Assembly: GCF_904846185.1 (NCBI RefSeq)
Contig: NZ_CAJGZQ010000016.1
Coordinates: 1 to 64,000 of the forward strand
DNA: 64,000 nucleotides
Direction: 5' to 3'
Source of the DNA: Psychrobacter immobilis
GTDB taxonomy: Bacteria; Pseudomonadota; Gammaproteobacteria; Pseudomonadales; Moraxellaceae
Shown: positions 7,508 to 15,000 of the stretch, in pieces
Position numbering within the stretch: the stretch's first letter is position 1
Layout: each line of letters opens with the position of its first letter
Translations under genes and position numbers: made by a program
Notes under the pieces: model-generated
Database searches by the model: none
Told to the model about the DNA's origin: nothing
The model's input: only the letters and a program-made list of their open reading frames with translations

Positions 7508-7779
7508 GTAATGACGAACTGGTCAACGAAGTAATGAGCAGGCTCAAAGAACAGGGCTTTTTGATGATAAACGAAGATTTTATAGATCAGCTCATTATTA
7601 CCTTACACGCTAATGTAACCATTATTAATAACATGACCCAGCTTGCAGAGCTAGAAACCAAGATACTAGGCAGTTTGCTACCTAAAGGCAGTAGGCAAGT
7701 GGAGTCACTAAAAAACCTATCTATAAAAATAGCAGAGATAGCCTTCAGCGTAGAGGGAGTGAGAGATGAGCAACGATAA
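7504..7779 (+). CDS. hypothetical helical protein, 91 aa
   Basis: ATGA overlap with the previous gene and 14-base overlap with the next. The protein is predicted almost entirely alpha-helical and acidic (NEVMSRLKEQGF, then MTQLAELETKILGSLLPKG). No homologue recognised. Tight packing supports expression with the replication operon. Confidence 0.6.
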   Translation: MSNDELVNEVMSRLKEQGFLMINEDFIDQLIITLHANVTIINNMTQLAELETKILGSLLPKGSRQVESLKNLSIKIAEIAFSVEGVRDEQR

Positions 7780-7960
7780 CAGAACCAACTTAAAAGCCGA
7801 CCACAACCAGCACAGTGACAACCAGCACCCCAAACGCAAGCGCTCGATTATCGGTTATATCTCAATCATAGCTTGCTTGCTGATGTTGTTATTAGCCATT
7901 TCATGCCAGCCTAAACACCCTCAAATATTTACACAATTGGAGGCAATCAGTCATGACTAG
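7766..7960 (+). CDS. small single-span membrane protein, 64 aa
   Basis: A polar, His/Asn-rich N-terminus and a basic patch (KRKRS) precede one hydrophobic segment (IIGYISIIACLLMLLLAISC, about residues 28-47), giving an N-in membrane protein. The segment ends in AISC, vaguely lipobox-like, but it is too far from the N-terminus to call a lipoprotein. It overlaps both neighbours in other frames. Function unknown; small membrane proteins in satellites may affect the host envelope or helper phage. Confidence 0.55.
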   Translation: MSNDNRTNLKADHNQHSDNQHPKRKRSIIGYISIIACLLMLLLAISCQPKHPQIFTQLEAISHD

Positions 7961-8129
7961 CAATTCAGATAAACCGCAAACCTTTTTTGATGCACAAGTC
8001 GCCTTTGCTAAGTCAAAACATGGCAAAGCGCAAAAGGCAAAGGATAAACACGGTTACCGCTACCACCAAATCAAACAGGCAGCGACTCAGACGCGAAGTG
8101 ATGCTAAGGAGTGCAAAGATGATAGCTGA
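7953..8129 (+). CDS. small basic protein, 58 aa, overlapping both neighbours
   Basis: ATG at 7953 is preceded by a strong GGAGG (7939-7943) and the frame runs to TGA at 8127-8129. It overlaps the previous gene by 8 bases and the likely DUF3987 start by 11. The product (MTSNSDKPQTFFDAQVAFAK followed by a Lys/His/Gln-rich tail) is basic and hydrophilic. The better ribosome site here argues that the long frame in the other phase starts later, at 8119. Confidence 0.55.
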   Translation: MTSNSDKPQTFFDAQVAFAKSKHGKAQKAKDKHGYRYHQIKQAATQTRSDAKECKDDS

Positions 8130-10386
8130 AAATAACAAAGCCCATGCTATCAGCACAGGCTTGTCACAATTTATAGCAGATTTTAGACTCGCTACATTGG
8201 CAGATGTAACAGGTCATGGCACGTTAGAAAGCTTACTAAGTAATGGATCATTAAACTCAGTTATCTATCTAGATAGAGATATTAGCATATTTACAGGAGC
8301 GCTGGCAGGAGAAAAGCAGCTCGACACTGCTAACACTATCGGACTGCTAAAAGTTAATAATCAAGCTGAGATTGTCACACTCGCCAGCATACCGCTTGAC
8401 GATAACGGACGTATCTTTATATCTGACACTGATATACCGAGTGCTTTTGTCATTGGCTCAATGAGTCGTGATAGTAAGTGGATAGTCATAGCTGATCTTG
8501 CTGAGGCAGTGCGATGTTATAACGCTTATTGCAAGATAGGTATTGATATAACGGTACTCACTTGCCTTGTACCTAGTTTGTTTAATCGGACGGTGAAACA
8601 TTTTGCAGAGGTGCAGCAAGTAACCATCATGACCACTTCACAGCACAAGGCCAAAGTAATAACACCACTTAAGGGCGTGAATGTTGAAGCTATTATCTGT
8701 GAGCATACGCTCATTTATGACGCGCTTGAGTTTAACGCTGATTATGATGACTTGATCGCTGATGCTGAGGTTATCGACTTGCAAGCATTAGGCAAACCAA
8801 AGCCCAAACCGATTAGCCAAACCTTGCCACCAGTTAAGACACTCACAAGCGACATGATGCCTAAACTGCTATGGGATTATGCTTCAAACAGTGCTGAGCG
8901 CCTGAGCGTACCGATTGAATATGTGCTCATGCCCTTGATGGTATCGTTAGGTAGCTTGATAGGCTCAAAATTGAGCATTTACCCTAAGATGTACGATAAC
9001 TGGGAGGTAGTACCGAACTTTTATGGTGGCATTGTAGGCAATCCATCAAGTAAAAAAACACCGTCTTTGACTGAGGGATTAAAACCTATTAGCTACTTAG
9101 AAGCACTGGCTGAACAAAACCATCATAAAGACAAACTTGAGTATGACACGCAAAAAGAGCTAAACAAGCATATGACAAAGGCAGCTGAGAAGCAGCTCAG
9201 TGACCTTGCCAAAAGACTAGCGACCCAATCTGATGATGATGCTGATGCTGAAATTAGTCATGATGATTTAAAAGCCAAAGCGCAAGAGTTGGCAGAGGCA
9301 AAGCAAAGTGATGAGCTTATACCTGAAATGAAACGCTACTCTACAAATGATGGAACTATAGAGAGTATCGGAGAGCTTGAGAATAAACATAAAAATGGAA
9401 TGTTAATAATACGAGATGAGCTGACAGCATGGTTTGCTTCGTTAGATGGTGATGCTAATAGTCAAAATAAATCATTTTTTCTTGAAGGCTTTAACGGCTT
9501 AGGTAGTTTTAAAGTCGATAGAATTGGTAGAGGTCACGTACCTGTCAGCAATCATTGTCTATCGGTCATTGGTGGCATACAACCTGACAAGCTCGAGTAT
9601 TATTTATCTAAAACGATGAAAGGTTTAGGCAATGACGGACTTATTCAACGCTTTCAGCTGATGGTTTATCCTGACCCACTACCAAACAGTAAAGAGCGTG
9701 ATTTGCCACCTGACAAGCAGAGTCGTGATGCTATCTATAGCTTGTTTGAAACTATCGACAGTATGCAGTTAGGTGACTTTATGCGCTATGGTGCTAACCC
9801 TATTGATGACTATCACAAGCGCCCTTATTACCGCTTTACTGATGAAGCCTTTCAAGTGTTTATGAATTGGTATGATGAGCTGAAACTCAGAGCTGGTGAC
9901 GCTGAGCATAGCATCATAGCTGAGCATCTGATTAAGTATGCTAAAACAGTACCGTCATTAGCGCTAGTCTTTCATTTAGTGGATTGTATCGAACACGGTA
10001 CGTCTTTAGGTGCAGTCAACTTGAACGCACTTAATGCAGCGCTGGCATGGTGCGAAGTGTTAGAGAGTCACATGATAAGAATATATAGCACCGTTACTGA
10101 CAGCGCTAATATCAAAGCCTCTTATCTAGCCGATAAAATAATGAAAATGGTCAAAAAGGGAGCTGACAAAACTGACACAACCGATTGGATCGGTCACGGC
10201 TTTACCGCACGCCAGCTAATCCGGAAAGGGTGGAAAGGTTTGACTGATACTGATGATGTACTTAATGCGCTTGAAATATTAGTCGAAAATGACTGGTTAA
10301 GCTGGCAGGAGATACCAAGCACAGGGCAAGGTGGCAGACCGACTGAGCGCTATACTATCAATACAAGATTGACTGAGCTTAAATAG
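8119..10386 (+). CDS. DUF3987 primase/helicase-like replication protein, 755 aa
   Basis: The frame is open from 7987, but AAGGAG at 8106-8111 and the small gene at 7953-8129 favour ATG 8119 (MIAENNKAHAIS). The N-terminal part (about 1-200) has alternating strands and helices, with WIVIADLAEAVRCYNA resembling a TOPRIM-like segment of phage primases. The DUF3987 core follows, with a degenerate P-loop GNPSSKKTP (about 307-315) and a Walker-B-like IIRDELTAWF (about 430-440). The C-terminus looks like a winged helix (TARQLIRKGWKGL, then ILVENDWLSW). By context it is the replication protein of the element, corresponding to the alpha protein operon of P4. A terminator follows 54 bases after the stop. 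Confidence 0.85.
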   Translation: MIAENNKAHAISTGLSQFIADFRLATLADVTGHGTLESLLSNGSLNSVIYLDRDISIFTGALAGEKQLDTANTIGLLKVNNQAEIVTLASIPLDDNGRIFISDTDIPSAFVIGSMSRDSKWIVIADLAEAVRCYNAYCKIGIDITVLTCLVPSLFNRTVKHFAEVQQVTIMTTSQHKAKVITPLKGVNVEAIICEHTLIYDALEFNADYDDLIADAEVIDLQALGKPKPKPISQTLPPVKTLTSDMMPKLLWDYASNSAERLSVPIEYVLMPLMVSLGSLIGSKLSIYPKMYDNWEVVPNFYGGIVGNPSSKKTPSLTEGLKPISYLEALAEQNHHKDKLEYDTQKELNKHMTKAAEKQLSDLAKRLATQSDDDADAEISHDDLKAKAQELAEAKQSDELIPEMKRYSTNDGTIESIGELENKHKNGMLIIRDELTAWFASLDGDANSQNKSFFLEGFNGLGSFKVDRIGRGHVPVSNHCLSVIGGIQPDKLEYYLSKTMKGLGNDGLIQRFQLMVYPDPLPNSKERDLPPDKQSRDAIYSLFETIDSMQLGDFMRYGANPIDDYHKRPYYRFTDEAFQVFMNWYDELKLRAGDAEHSIIAEHLIKYAKTVPSLALVFHLVDCIEHGTSLGAVNLNALNAALAWCEVLESHMIRIYSTVTDSANIKASYLADKIMKMVKKGADKTDTTDWIGHGFTARQLIRKGWKGLTDTDDVLNALEILVENDWLSWQEIPSTGQGGRPTERYTINTRLTELK

Positions 10387-10440
10387 GTTTTGTCAGTTAT
10401 GTCAGTGCAGTATCTAGGCATTATTGTAATTTTAAACGTT

Positions 10441-10470
10441 AAAAAGCCTACTATTTTTAGTAGGCTTTTT
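10441..10470. terminator. bidirectional terminator
   Basis: AAAAAGCCTACTA and TAGTAGGCTTTTT form a perfect 13-bp stem around a 4-base loop, with A and T tracts on either side. It lies between convergent genes ending at 10386 and 10487 and can serve both. Confidence 0.92.
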
Positions 10471-10486
10471 ATATAGGAATTTTTAT

Positions 10487-10918
10487 TTATTGGAATACAC
10501 ACTCATCGACAAATGGCATACCAATAACTTCTCCAGCACCACGACACAATAAGTTAACTTGTTGTCCTTTACTAAGTGTAGAAGCAGTATCAGTAAAATT
10601 ATCATCACCTTCTGCAGATACACTCATAAACATTTCTCCAGTTCCTAACTGAAGAACAGCTTGGTCTGAAATTCCACTATCAATACTTTCAATAGTTCCT
10701 GATATTTGAAGTAGCTTACCTTTATACTGTTTATCTGCTCCAACTTCATTACTGTCATAAGCATTATATAGTTCGGTAGCTGTCACAGGAATAGCTGTTT
10801 CAGTTGAGACCGTATCAGTTGTTGATGAAACACTACCTTCGTCATCACCAGAAAAAATAAGACCTATAACAAATAAAACAACCAAAATTATTACAATCCA
10901 CTTTACTATTTTCTTCAT
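10487..10918 (-). CDS. membrane-anchored OB-fold protein (tRNA_anti-like family), 143 aa
   Basis: One N-terminal membrane anchor (residues 5-22, VKWIVIILVVLFVIGLIF), a Ser/Thr-rich linker, then a domain ITATELYNAYDSNEVGADKQ-type with KGKLLQISGTIESID and a CRGAGEVIGMP segment, as in the tRNA_anti-like OB-fold family of small envelope proteins. GGAAAG precedes the ATG. It is the only minus-strand gene of the element and lies between its own terminator and an AT-rich promoter region, like a cargo gene expressed from the integrated state. Precise role unknown. Confidence 0.75.
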   Translation of the reverse strand: MKKIVKWIVIILVVLFVIGLIFSGDDEGSVSSTTDTVSTETAIPVTATELYNAYDSNEVGADKQYKGKLLQISGTIESIDSGISDQAVLQLGTGEMFMSVSAEGDDNFTDTASTLSKGQQVNLLCRGAGEVIGMPFVDECVFQ

Positions 10919-11080
10919 ATTCTTTCCGCTACGGTAAAATTATAGAAAGTTAACTATACAAAATGTTACGTTTAAATGATATGTTATTAAACATTAGAAT
11001 ACATCAATTATGATTGATTTTACTGATGAATAGGTCTTAAATGTTATAATATAATAAAACTACCTAATGGTTTAGATAAC

Positions 11081-11569
11081 ATGCCAGCGCTTGCCACCAC
11101 TCACAGCTTGAATGATTACTTAAAGTTACCCATCTCACGCTATCGTGAGCAGCTTAAACAAGGTAACGCTAAATATATAGGAGTCAACTACACCCACCGC
11201 AACAAACCCTATCAATATTCTATTCAGCTAACAAAATCAGCTTGTCACTATGGCGGTTATCGTTACTGGTGGCTATGCCCTCAGTGTAGCAAGCGTGTCA
11301 GTGTTTTATATTGTGCTGGGTTATACGTTTGCAGACATTGCATAAATGCACCTTATGGCAGTCAGCTACAACAGCCGATAGATAGAGTGTTTAGCCGTAT
11401 AAGTGAGATTAGAGTGCGTTTAGGTTGGCAACAAGGCGTTATTCATGGAGTAGGTGCAAAGCCTCGCTATATGCACTCAAAGACGTTTGATAAGCTGGTT
11501 AATGAGCATGACAAGCTTAGCGCTCAAGTTTGGCAGCAAACACTAGATAAACTAAATTGCACTCACTGA
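11081..11569 (+). CDS. zinc-ribbon hypothetical protein, 162 aa
   Basis: A beta-rich N-terminal half is followed by WLCPQCSKRVSVLYCAGLYVC and RHCINAPYGSQ, a two-knuckle zinc ribbon (CxxC x15 CxxC) at about residues 69-90, and then an Arg-rich helix (RVFSRISEIRVRLGWQQG). This is a family common in prophages and islands but without known function. No strong ribosome site is seen before the ATG. Nine bases separate its stop from the first of the four paralogues, so they are probably one operon. Confidence 0.75.
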   Translation: MPALATTHSLNDYLKLPISRYREQLKQGNAKYIGVNYTHRNKPYQYSIQLTKSACHYGGYRYWWLCPQCSKRVSVLYCAGLYVCRHCINAPYGSQLQQPIDRVFSRISEIRVRLGWQQGVIHGVGAKPRYMHSKTFDKLVNEHDKLSAQVWQQTLDKLNCTH

Positions 11570-11577
11570 GGGATTAA

Positions 11578-11835
11578 ATGCGATTACCTGACCTTAACGA
11601 CTTGATCCAAGATTTACAGCTCGCTAAGCAAATGGCGATAGATGACCACAACCCAAACGCGCTAGTAGTCGCTACTATTGCACAAGCGAAGTTACTAGGA
11701 CTGGATAAGCCGATTAAAGACGTAACGGCAAACAATGATGAGTCAGTCGTTTTTAATATCACGGGTGTATCGCCTGAACCATTAACGCCTGAGGTAGCGC
11801 TCGCTATCAGTAAACGATTAGAAGATGAGTATTGA
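11578..11835 (+). CDS. paralogue array member 1, 85 aa
   Basis: First of four consecutive small genes sharing one N-terminal helical motif: LNDLIQDLQLAKQMAI, then ALVVATIAQAKLLGLDKP. The shared core is D-L-x3-L-x2-A...A-x2-A-T-x3-A-K-L-L-G-L-D-K. Its C-terminal half (about 45-85, ending SKRLEDEY) is not shared with the others. GAGGG precedes the start. Function unknown; the core is faintly like helical tails of phage small terminase subunits. Confidence 0.65.
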   Translation: MRLPDLNDLIQDLQLAKQMAIDDHNPNALVVATIAQAKLLGLDKPIKDVTANNDESVVFNITGVSPEPLTPEVALAISKRLEDEY

Positions 11836-11839
11836 GATA

Positions 11840-12079
11840 ATGAGCAGATTAACGCTAGATGACTTACTAGATCAGTTAGAACAAGCGCGTCAAATGGCCA
11901 TAGAGGAACGTAAGCCCACCGCCATGATACAAGCGACTGTTACCACAGCAAAGCTACTAGGACTCGATAAGCCCATGATTAAAGATGTTAATGCTGATGA
12001 CGTACAGACCATTAGTGATCTTATGAATGAGTTGTCAGCTGAGCAGGCAGCAATAACCTATAAAAATATTATGGGGTAA
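11840..12079 (+). CDS. paralogue array member 2, 79 aa
   Basis: The start at 11840 (MSRLTLDDLL) is chosen because it aligns with the starts of the other copies and leaves a 4-base gap; an ATG at 11825 in frame would overlap the previous gene. The core reads LDDLLDQLEQARQMAI, then AMIQATVTTAKLLGLDKP. It is closest to member 1 (also sharing the IKDV sequence after the core), suggesting a recent pairwise duplication. Confidence 0.65.
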   Translation: MSRLTLDDLLDQLEQARQMAIEERKPTAMIQATVTTAKLLGLDKPMIKDVNADDVQTISDLMNELSAEQAAITYKNIMG

Positions 12080-12082
12080 AGA

Positions 12083-12307
12083 ATGAAAATGAGTATTGAT
12101 GACTTAATGACTGAGCTTGACGACGCTAGATTGATAGCTAAGGCAAACGGTCAAGCGTCTGCTATGGTCACCGCTACAATGAGCAAGGCCAAGATATTAG
12201 GATTATTAGACAATCCACCAATGCGAGATATTGAACCGATAGCAAACAGACCTACAGTGATAAGACTGATAGCGCCAACATTAGACAGTAAGGGTAAGGC
12301 GGTATAA
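12083..12307 (+). CDS. paralogue array member 3, 74 aa
   Basis: The core reads SIDDLMTELDDARLIA, then AMVTATMSKAKILGLLDNP, shared with member 4 over ATMSKAK. The tail (VIRLIAPTLDSKGKAV) is different. Three bases after member 2 and directly abutting member 4 (TAA then ATG). Likely one polycistronic unit. Confidence 0.65.
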   Translation: MKMSIDDLMTELDDARLIAKANGQASAMVTATMSKAKILGLLDNPPMRDIEPIANRPTVIRLIAPTLDSKGKAV

Positions 12308-12523
12308 ATGAGTAAAGTAACGATTGATGACTTAATAGCTGAGTTAGATAATGCTTCAAAGCTGGCTAGTGACTGTCAAAAACCATCTGCTATGATTACA
12401 GCGACTATGAGCAAAGCTAAGCTGTTGGGATTAGACAAGGGCGTTAATAATGCTGATGAGGTGCAGCCAGTAAAAGTAGTTATCAATGTAGAGGACGCTC
12501 GCAAGCCTGACAGAGTTTGCTAG
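12308..12523 (+). CDS. paralogue array member 4, 71 aa
   Basis: The core reads TIDDLIAELDNASKLA, then AMITATMSKAKLLGLDKG; the tail (VKVVINVEDARKPD) is distinct but resembles the beta-strand-like tail of member 3 (VIRLI). It ends the operon about 250 bases before attR. No terminator hairpin directly follows. Confidence 0.65.
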   Translation: MSKVTIDDLIAELDNASKLASDCQKPSAMITATMSKAKLLGLDKGVNNADEVQPVKVVINVEDARKPDRVC

Positions 12524-12620
12524 TTGTTGAACGAGCAAAAAAATGATCCTAACCTCAACTTGAGATTAAAGTAAAAAGCAATAGCTAAACTTTTAATTAC
12601 GCGGCTGTAAAAATATGCGT

Positions 12621-12669
12621 ATAGGGGCGGTCATTACTAATAAAGAGCTAAACAATCACACCGCCCTAT
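12621..12669. repeat. inverted repeat near the right end
   Basis: ATAGGGGCGGT (12621-12631) and ACCGCCCTAT (12660-12669) are inverted copies (one C missing) around a 28-base AT-rich spacer, next to the right arm repeats. It could be a protein site for excision or replication, or a weak terminator for the paralogue operon. Confidence 0.45.
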
Positions 12670-12721
12670 GGCCACCAGTAAGCATAGGTAACTATGAAAA
12701 TGGCTACCAAACTGGCTACCA
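12669..12721 (+). repeat. right integrase arm-type sites
   Basis: TGGCTACCA at 12701-12709 and 12713-12721 repeats the left-end motif with the same 12-base spacing, and TGGCCACCA at 12669-12677 is a one-mismatch copy. The match in motif, spacing and orientation at both ends supports arm-type binding by the 4219-5547 integrase. Confidence 0.7.
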
Positions 12722-12768
12722 TATAGCAGGTAATTTAAGAAAACTATATTATAAACAATAACTTACGC

Positions 12769-12792
12769 ACAAAAAAAAGCCTCACTGTTAAG
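12769..12792 (+). repeat. attR: right copy of 24-bp direct repeat
   Basis: Identical to 3997-4020. It lies inside the terminator of the tRNA-Gly gene, 19 bases beyond the CCA end of the tRNA, so insertion leaves the tRNA intact. Confidence 0.75.
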
Positions 12793-12803
12793 TGAGGCTT
12801 TTT
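12774..12803 (-). terminator. tRNA-Gly intrinsic terminator
   Basis: Read on the minus strand: a 12-bp perfect stem (AAAAAGCCTCAC with GTGAGGCTTTTT), 6-base loop and a U run, starting 8 bases after the tRNA 3' end. Overlaps attR. Confidence 0.85.
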
Positions 12804-12810
12804 AAGTATT

Positions 12811-12885
12811 TGGAGCGGGAAAAGAGATTCGAACTCTCGACCCCAACCTTGGCAAGGTTATGCTCTACCACTGAGCTATTCCCGC
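12811..12885 (-). tRNA. tRNA-Gly (anticodon GCC)
   Basis: The minus strand reads GCGGGAATAGCTCAGTGGTA for the acceptor and D arm, CTTGCCAAG for the anticodon stem-loop region (GCC), GTTCGAATC for the T loop and TTCCCGC-T-CCA at the 3' end. The 7-bp acceptor stem is perfect and CCA is encoded. Its downstream terminator is the integration site of the neighbouring element. Confidence 0.97.
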
Positions 12886-12922
12886 TAATTATCAATTAAC
12901 TATCGTCAGTTGATGAAGGCGT

Positions 12923-12950
12923 ATTATACGCAGTTTTTTGAACGTGTCAA
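12923..12950 (-). promoter_or_regulatory. promoter of tRNA-Gly
   Basis: On the minus strand TTGACA (12950-12945) and TATAAT (12928-12923), both perfect consensus hexamers with a 16-base spacer, precede the tRNA by about 38 bases. Confidence 0.85.
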
Positions 12951-13146
12951 CAGTTAGTATGAAAAAAAGTAAAAGATAGTAAATTGGCATATTATCCTAG
13001 CCTTCATCTGTGATATAACAGATTGTTGTAATCTATATTCCAAAAGCTTTGCTTTCTATAAATAGGCTGGAATACAGTTTTATAATGACTTTAACCATAT
13101 TAATCATTTTCATGATTTATAAAGATAACACTTAAGGATAAGTACT

Positions 13147-14817
13147 ATGAGTCAACAATATACCATCGCTGATTATTTGTTTGATCGTGTCGCAGAAGCA
13201 GGCGCGTCAGAGATATTTGGCGTACCTGGTGATTTCAACTTAACTTTTTTAGATAATATTATTGCCTCTGATAAGCTGCGCTGGGTGGGTAACACCAATG
13301 AGTTAAATGCAGGTTACGCAGCTGACGGCTATGCACGTGAGCGCGGCTTTGCGGCGATGGTGACGACCTTTGGGGTGGGAGAATTGTCAGCGATTAACGC
13401 GACCGCAGGCTCTTTTGCTGAGTATGCACCAGTGCTACATATCGTAGGCGCGCCAAGTACGGCTTTACAAGATTCAAAGCGCCGCATCCATCACTCACTT
13501 GGTGACGGCGTGTTCAATCATTTTATTAAGATGGTAGAGCCGGTCACGGTAGCACGAGCGCAGCTTACCCCTGAAAATGCTGCCTCAGAAATCGACCGTG
13601 TGATTCGCTTAATTCTTAAAAAACATCGTCCAGGCTATCTGTTACTATCGCCTGACGTTGCTCGTCAACCTATTTATCCACCGACTACAAAGCTTGTTGA
13701 TAGCCAAGAAGACATCACCAGTCAAGCAGCATTGGCAGATTTTAAACAAGCGCTCATAGAGTTTCTGCCAAACAAAACCACGACGCTGATGGCAGATTTG
13801 ATGGTGCATCGTTTGGGACTACAGCCGCAGCTTAAGGCATTGATTGCCGATACGGATATTCCCTATACGACGTTATCATGGGGCAAAACTTTGCTTGACG
13901 AAAATAGTGAACGTTGGGCAGGGACTTATGCTGGCGTGGCATCACGTCCCGTGGTCAAGGATGCAGTCGAAAACTGTGAGTGCTTAATAAAAATAGGTGT
14001 GCAATATACCGATACTACGACGGCAGGTTTTAGCCAAGATATTGATGAAAGTACAGTGGTTGATTTGCATTATGAGCGCGCGAGCATTGCTGGCAAAAAC
14101 TTTGCGCCCATTGCCCTAAAAGACGCCCTAAAAACGCTACATGAAGTCTTGACCTCAGATATTAATATTGTGCCAAAGCCGTTCTGTAAAGAAGTCAAGC
14201 CGCATGAGCAGCAGGGTAAGGACAGCGAGGCTATTTTTCAAGATGATCTATGGCATATCATTGCCGATCATCTAGACCATAATAATTTGGTGTTTGCAGA
14301 ACAGGGAACGGCGTATTTTGGCATCAGTGATGTGCGTTTACCAGAAGGCGTGACTTGTTATGGACAACCAATGTGGGGCTCGATTGGTTATACGTTGCCG
14401 GCAAGTTTGGGTGCGGCTATTGCATCGCCAAACAAGCGCAGTGTCTTATTGATTGGTGATGGCTCAGCATTATTGACCATTCAAGAAATCGCGGTGATGA
14501 TTCAAGAGCATATCAATCCAGTGATTGTACTGATTAATAATGATGGCTATACCGTGGAGCGGGCGATTCATGGTGAAAACCAGCGCTATAATGACATTCC
14601 TAAGTGTAACTGGCAGATGATGCCAAAAGCTTTTGGTGCCACCGATGATAATAGTCTGCTGCTAAAAGCAGAAACAGCAGGCGAGTTAAAAGCGGCTCTT
14701 ACGCAAGCAGCAGCTGTAAAAGACAAATTGGTTATGTTGGAGGTCATCGCTGATAAGCATGATATCCCGCCACTACTCGCCGATATCAGTGCCGCACTGA
14801 AGCCAAAAAATGATTGA
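13147..14817 (+). CDS. thiamine-diphosphate 2-keto acid decarboxylase (indolepyruvate/pyruvate decarboxylase type), 556 aa
   Basis: Cytosolic enzyme that decarboxylates a 2-keto acid to an aldehyde. Domains: TPP pyrimidine-binding (1-180, catalytic Glu51 in NTNELNAGYAADGYAR), central domain, TPP pyrophosphate-binding with GDGSALLTIQ...NNDGYT (about 437-465). The His-His pair in RRIHHSLGDG (about 114-115) marks the pyruvate/indolepyruvate/phenylpyruvate decarboxylase branch rather than acetolactate synthase. AAGGA precedes the ATG; a terminator follows. Substrate (indolepyruvate, phenylpyruvate, branched keto acids or pyruvate) cannot be fixed from the sequence. It is not part of the AruI cluster further on. 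Confidence 0.88.
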   Translation: MSQQYTIADYLFDRVAEAGASEIFGVPGDFNLTFLDNIIASDKLRWVGNTNELNAGYAADGYARERGFAAMVTTFGVGELSAINATAGSFAEYAPVLHIVGAPSTALQDSKRRIHHSLGDGVFNHFIKMVEPVTVARAQLTPENAASEIDRVIRLILKKHRPGYLLLSPDVARQPIYPPTTKLVDSQEDITSQAALADFKQALIEFLPNKTTTLMADLMVHRLGLQPQLKALIADTDIPYTTLSWGKTLLDENSERWAGTYAGVASRPVVKDAVENCECLIKIGVQYTDTTTAGFSQDIDESTVVDLHYERASIAGKNFAPIALKDALKTLHEVLTSDINIVPKPFCKEVKPHEQQGKDSEAIFQDDLWHIIADHLDHNNLVFAEQGTAYFGISDVRLPEGVTCYGQPMWGSIGYTLPASLGAAIASPNKRSVLLIGDGSALLTIQEIAVMIQEHINPVIVLINNDGYTVERAIHGENQRYNDIPKCNWQMMPKAFGATDDNSLLLKAETAGELKAALTQAAAVKDKLVMLEVIADKHDIPPLLADISAALKPKND

Positions 14818-14852
14818 GTGAGTAATAGAAAACTCGCTTCATAAAAATGAAT

Positions 14853-14878
14853 AGCCCCATTGCTAGATGGGGCTTTTT
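14853..14878 (+). terminator. terminator of the decarboxylase gene
   Basis: AGCCCCAT (14853-14860) and ATGGGGCT (14867-14874) form an 8-bp GC-rich stem followed by T residues, 36 bases after the stop codon. Confidence 0.9.
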
Positions 14879-15000
14879 GCACGTTTTTATCATATAGATT
14901 AATTAATCAGCTATTGCTCTTATGTCGGTTTGCAGACTTTAGTATCATGGTGGATTGGGCTATTTCCAGCCCTTATCATTCCATAGGAGATGACCCCGTC

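Larger units (their letters stand above)
3997..12792. mobile_element. P4-satellite-like integrative element at tRNA-Gly (about 8.8 kb)
   Basis: Bounded by an identical 24-bp direct repeat (3997-4020 and 12769-12792) in the terminator next to tRNA-Gly(GCC). Inside both ends are TGGCTACCA arm repeats. Gene content: P4-type integrase, antisense-RNA-like leader, HTH proteins, DUF3987 replication-type protein, a lone minus-strand membrane gene, a zinc-ribbon protein and four small paralogues. No capsid, tail, lysis or conjugation genes are present, so it must rely on a helper or be a defective island. Confidence 0.75.

Noticed and set aside
14860..15000. Upstream extension of the GlpM frame
   Set aside because: It overlaps the preceding terminator, is not family-like, and the GTG at 15001 with AGGAG upstream gives the normal GlpM length.
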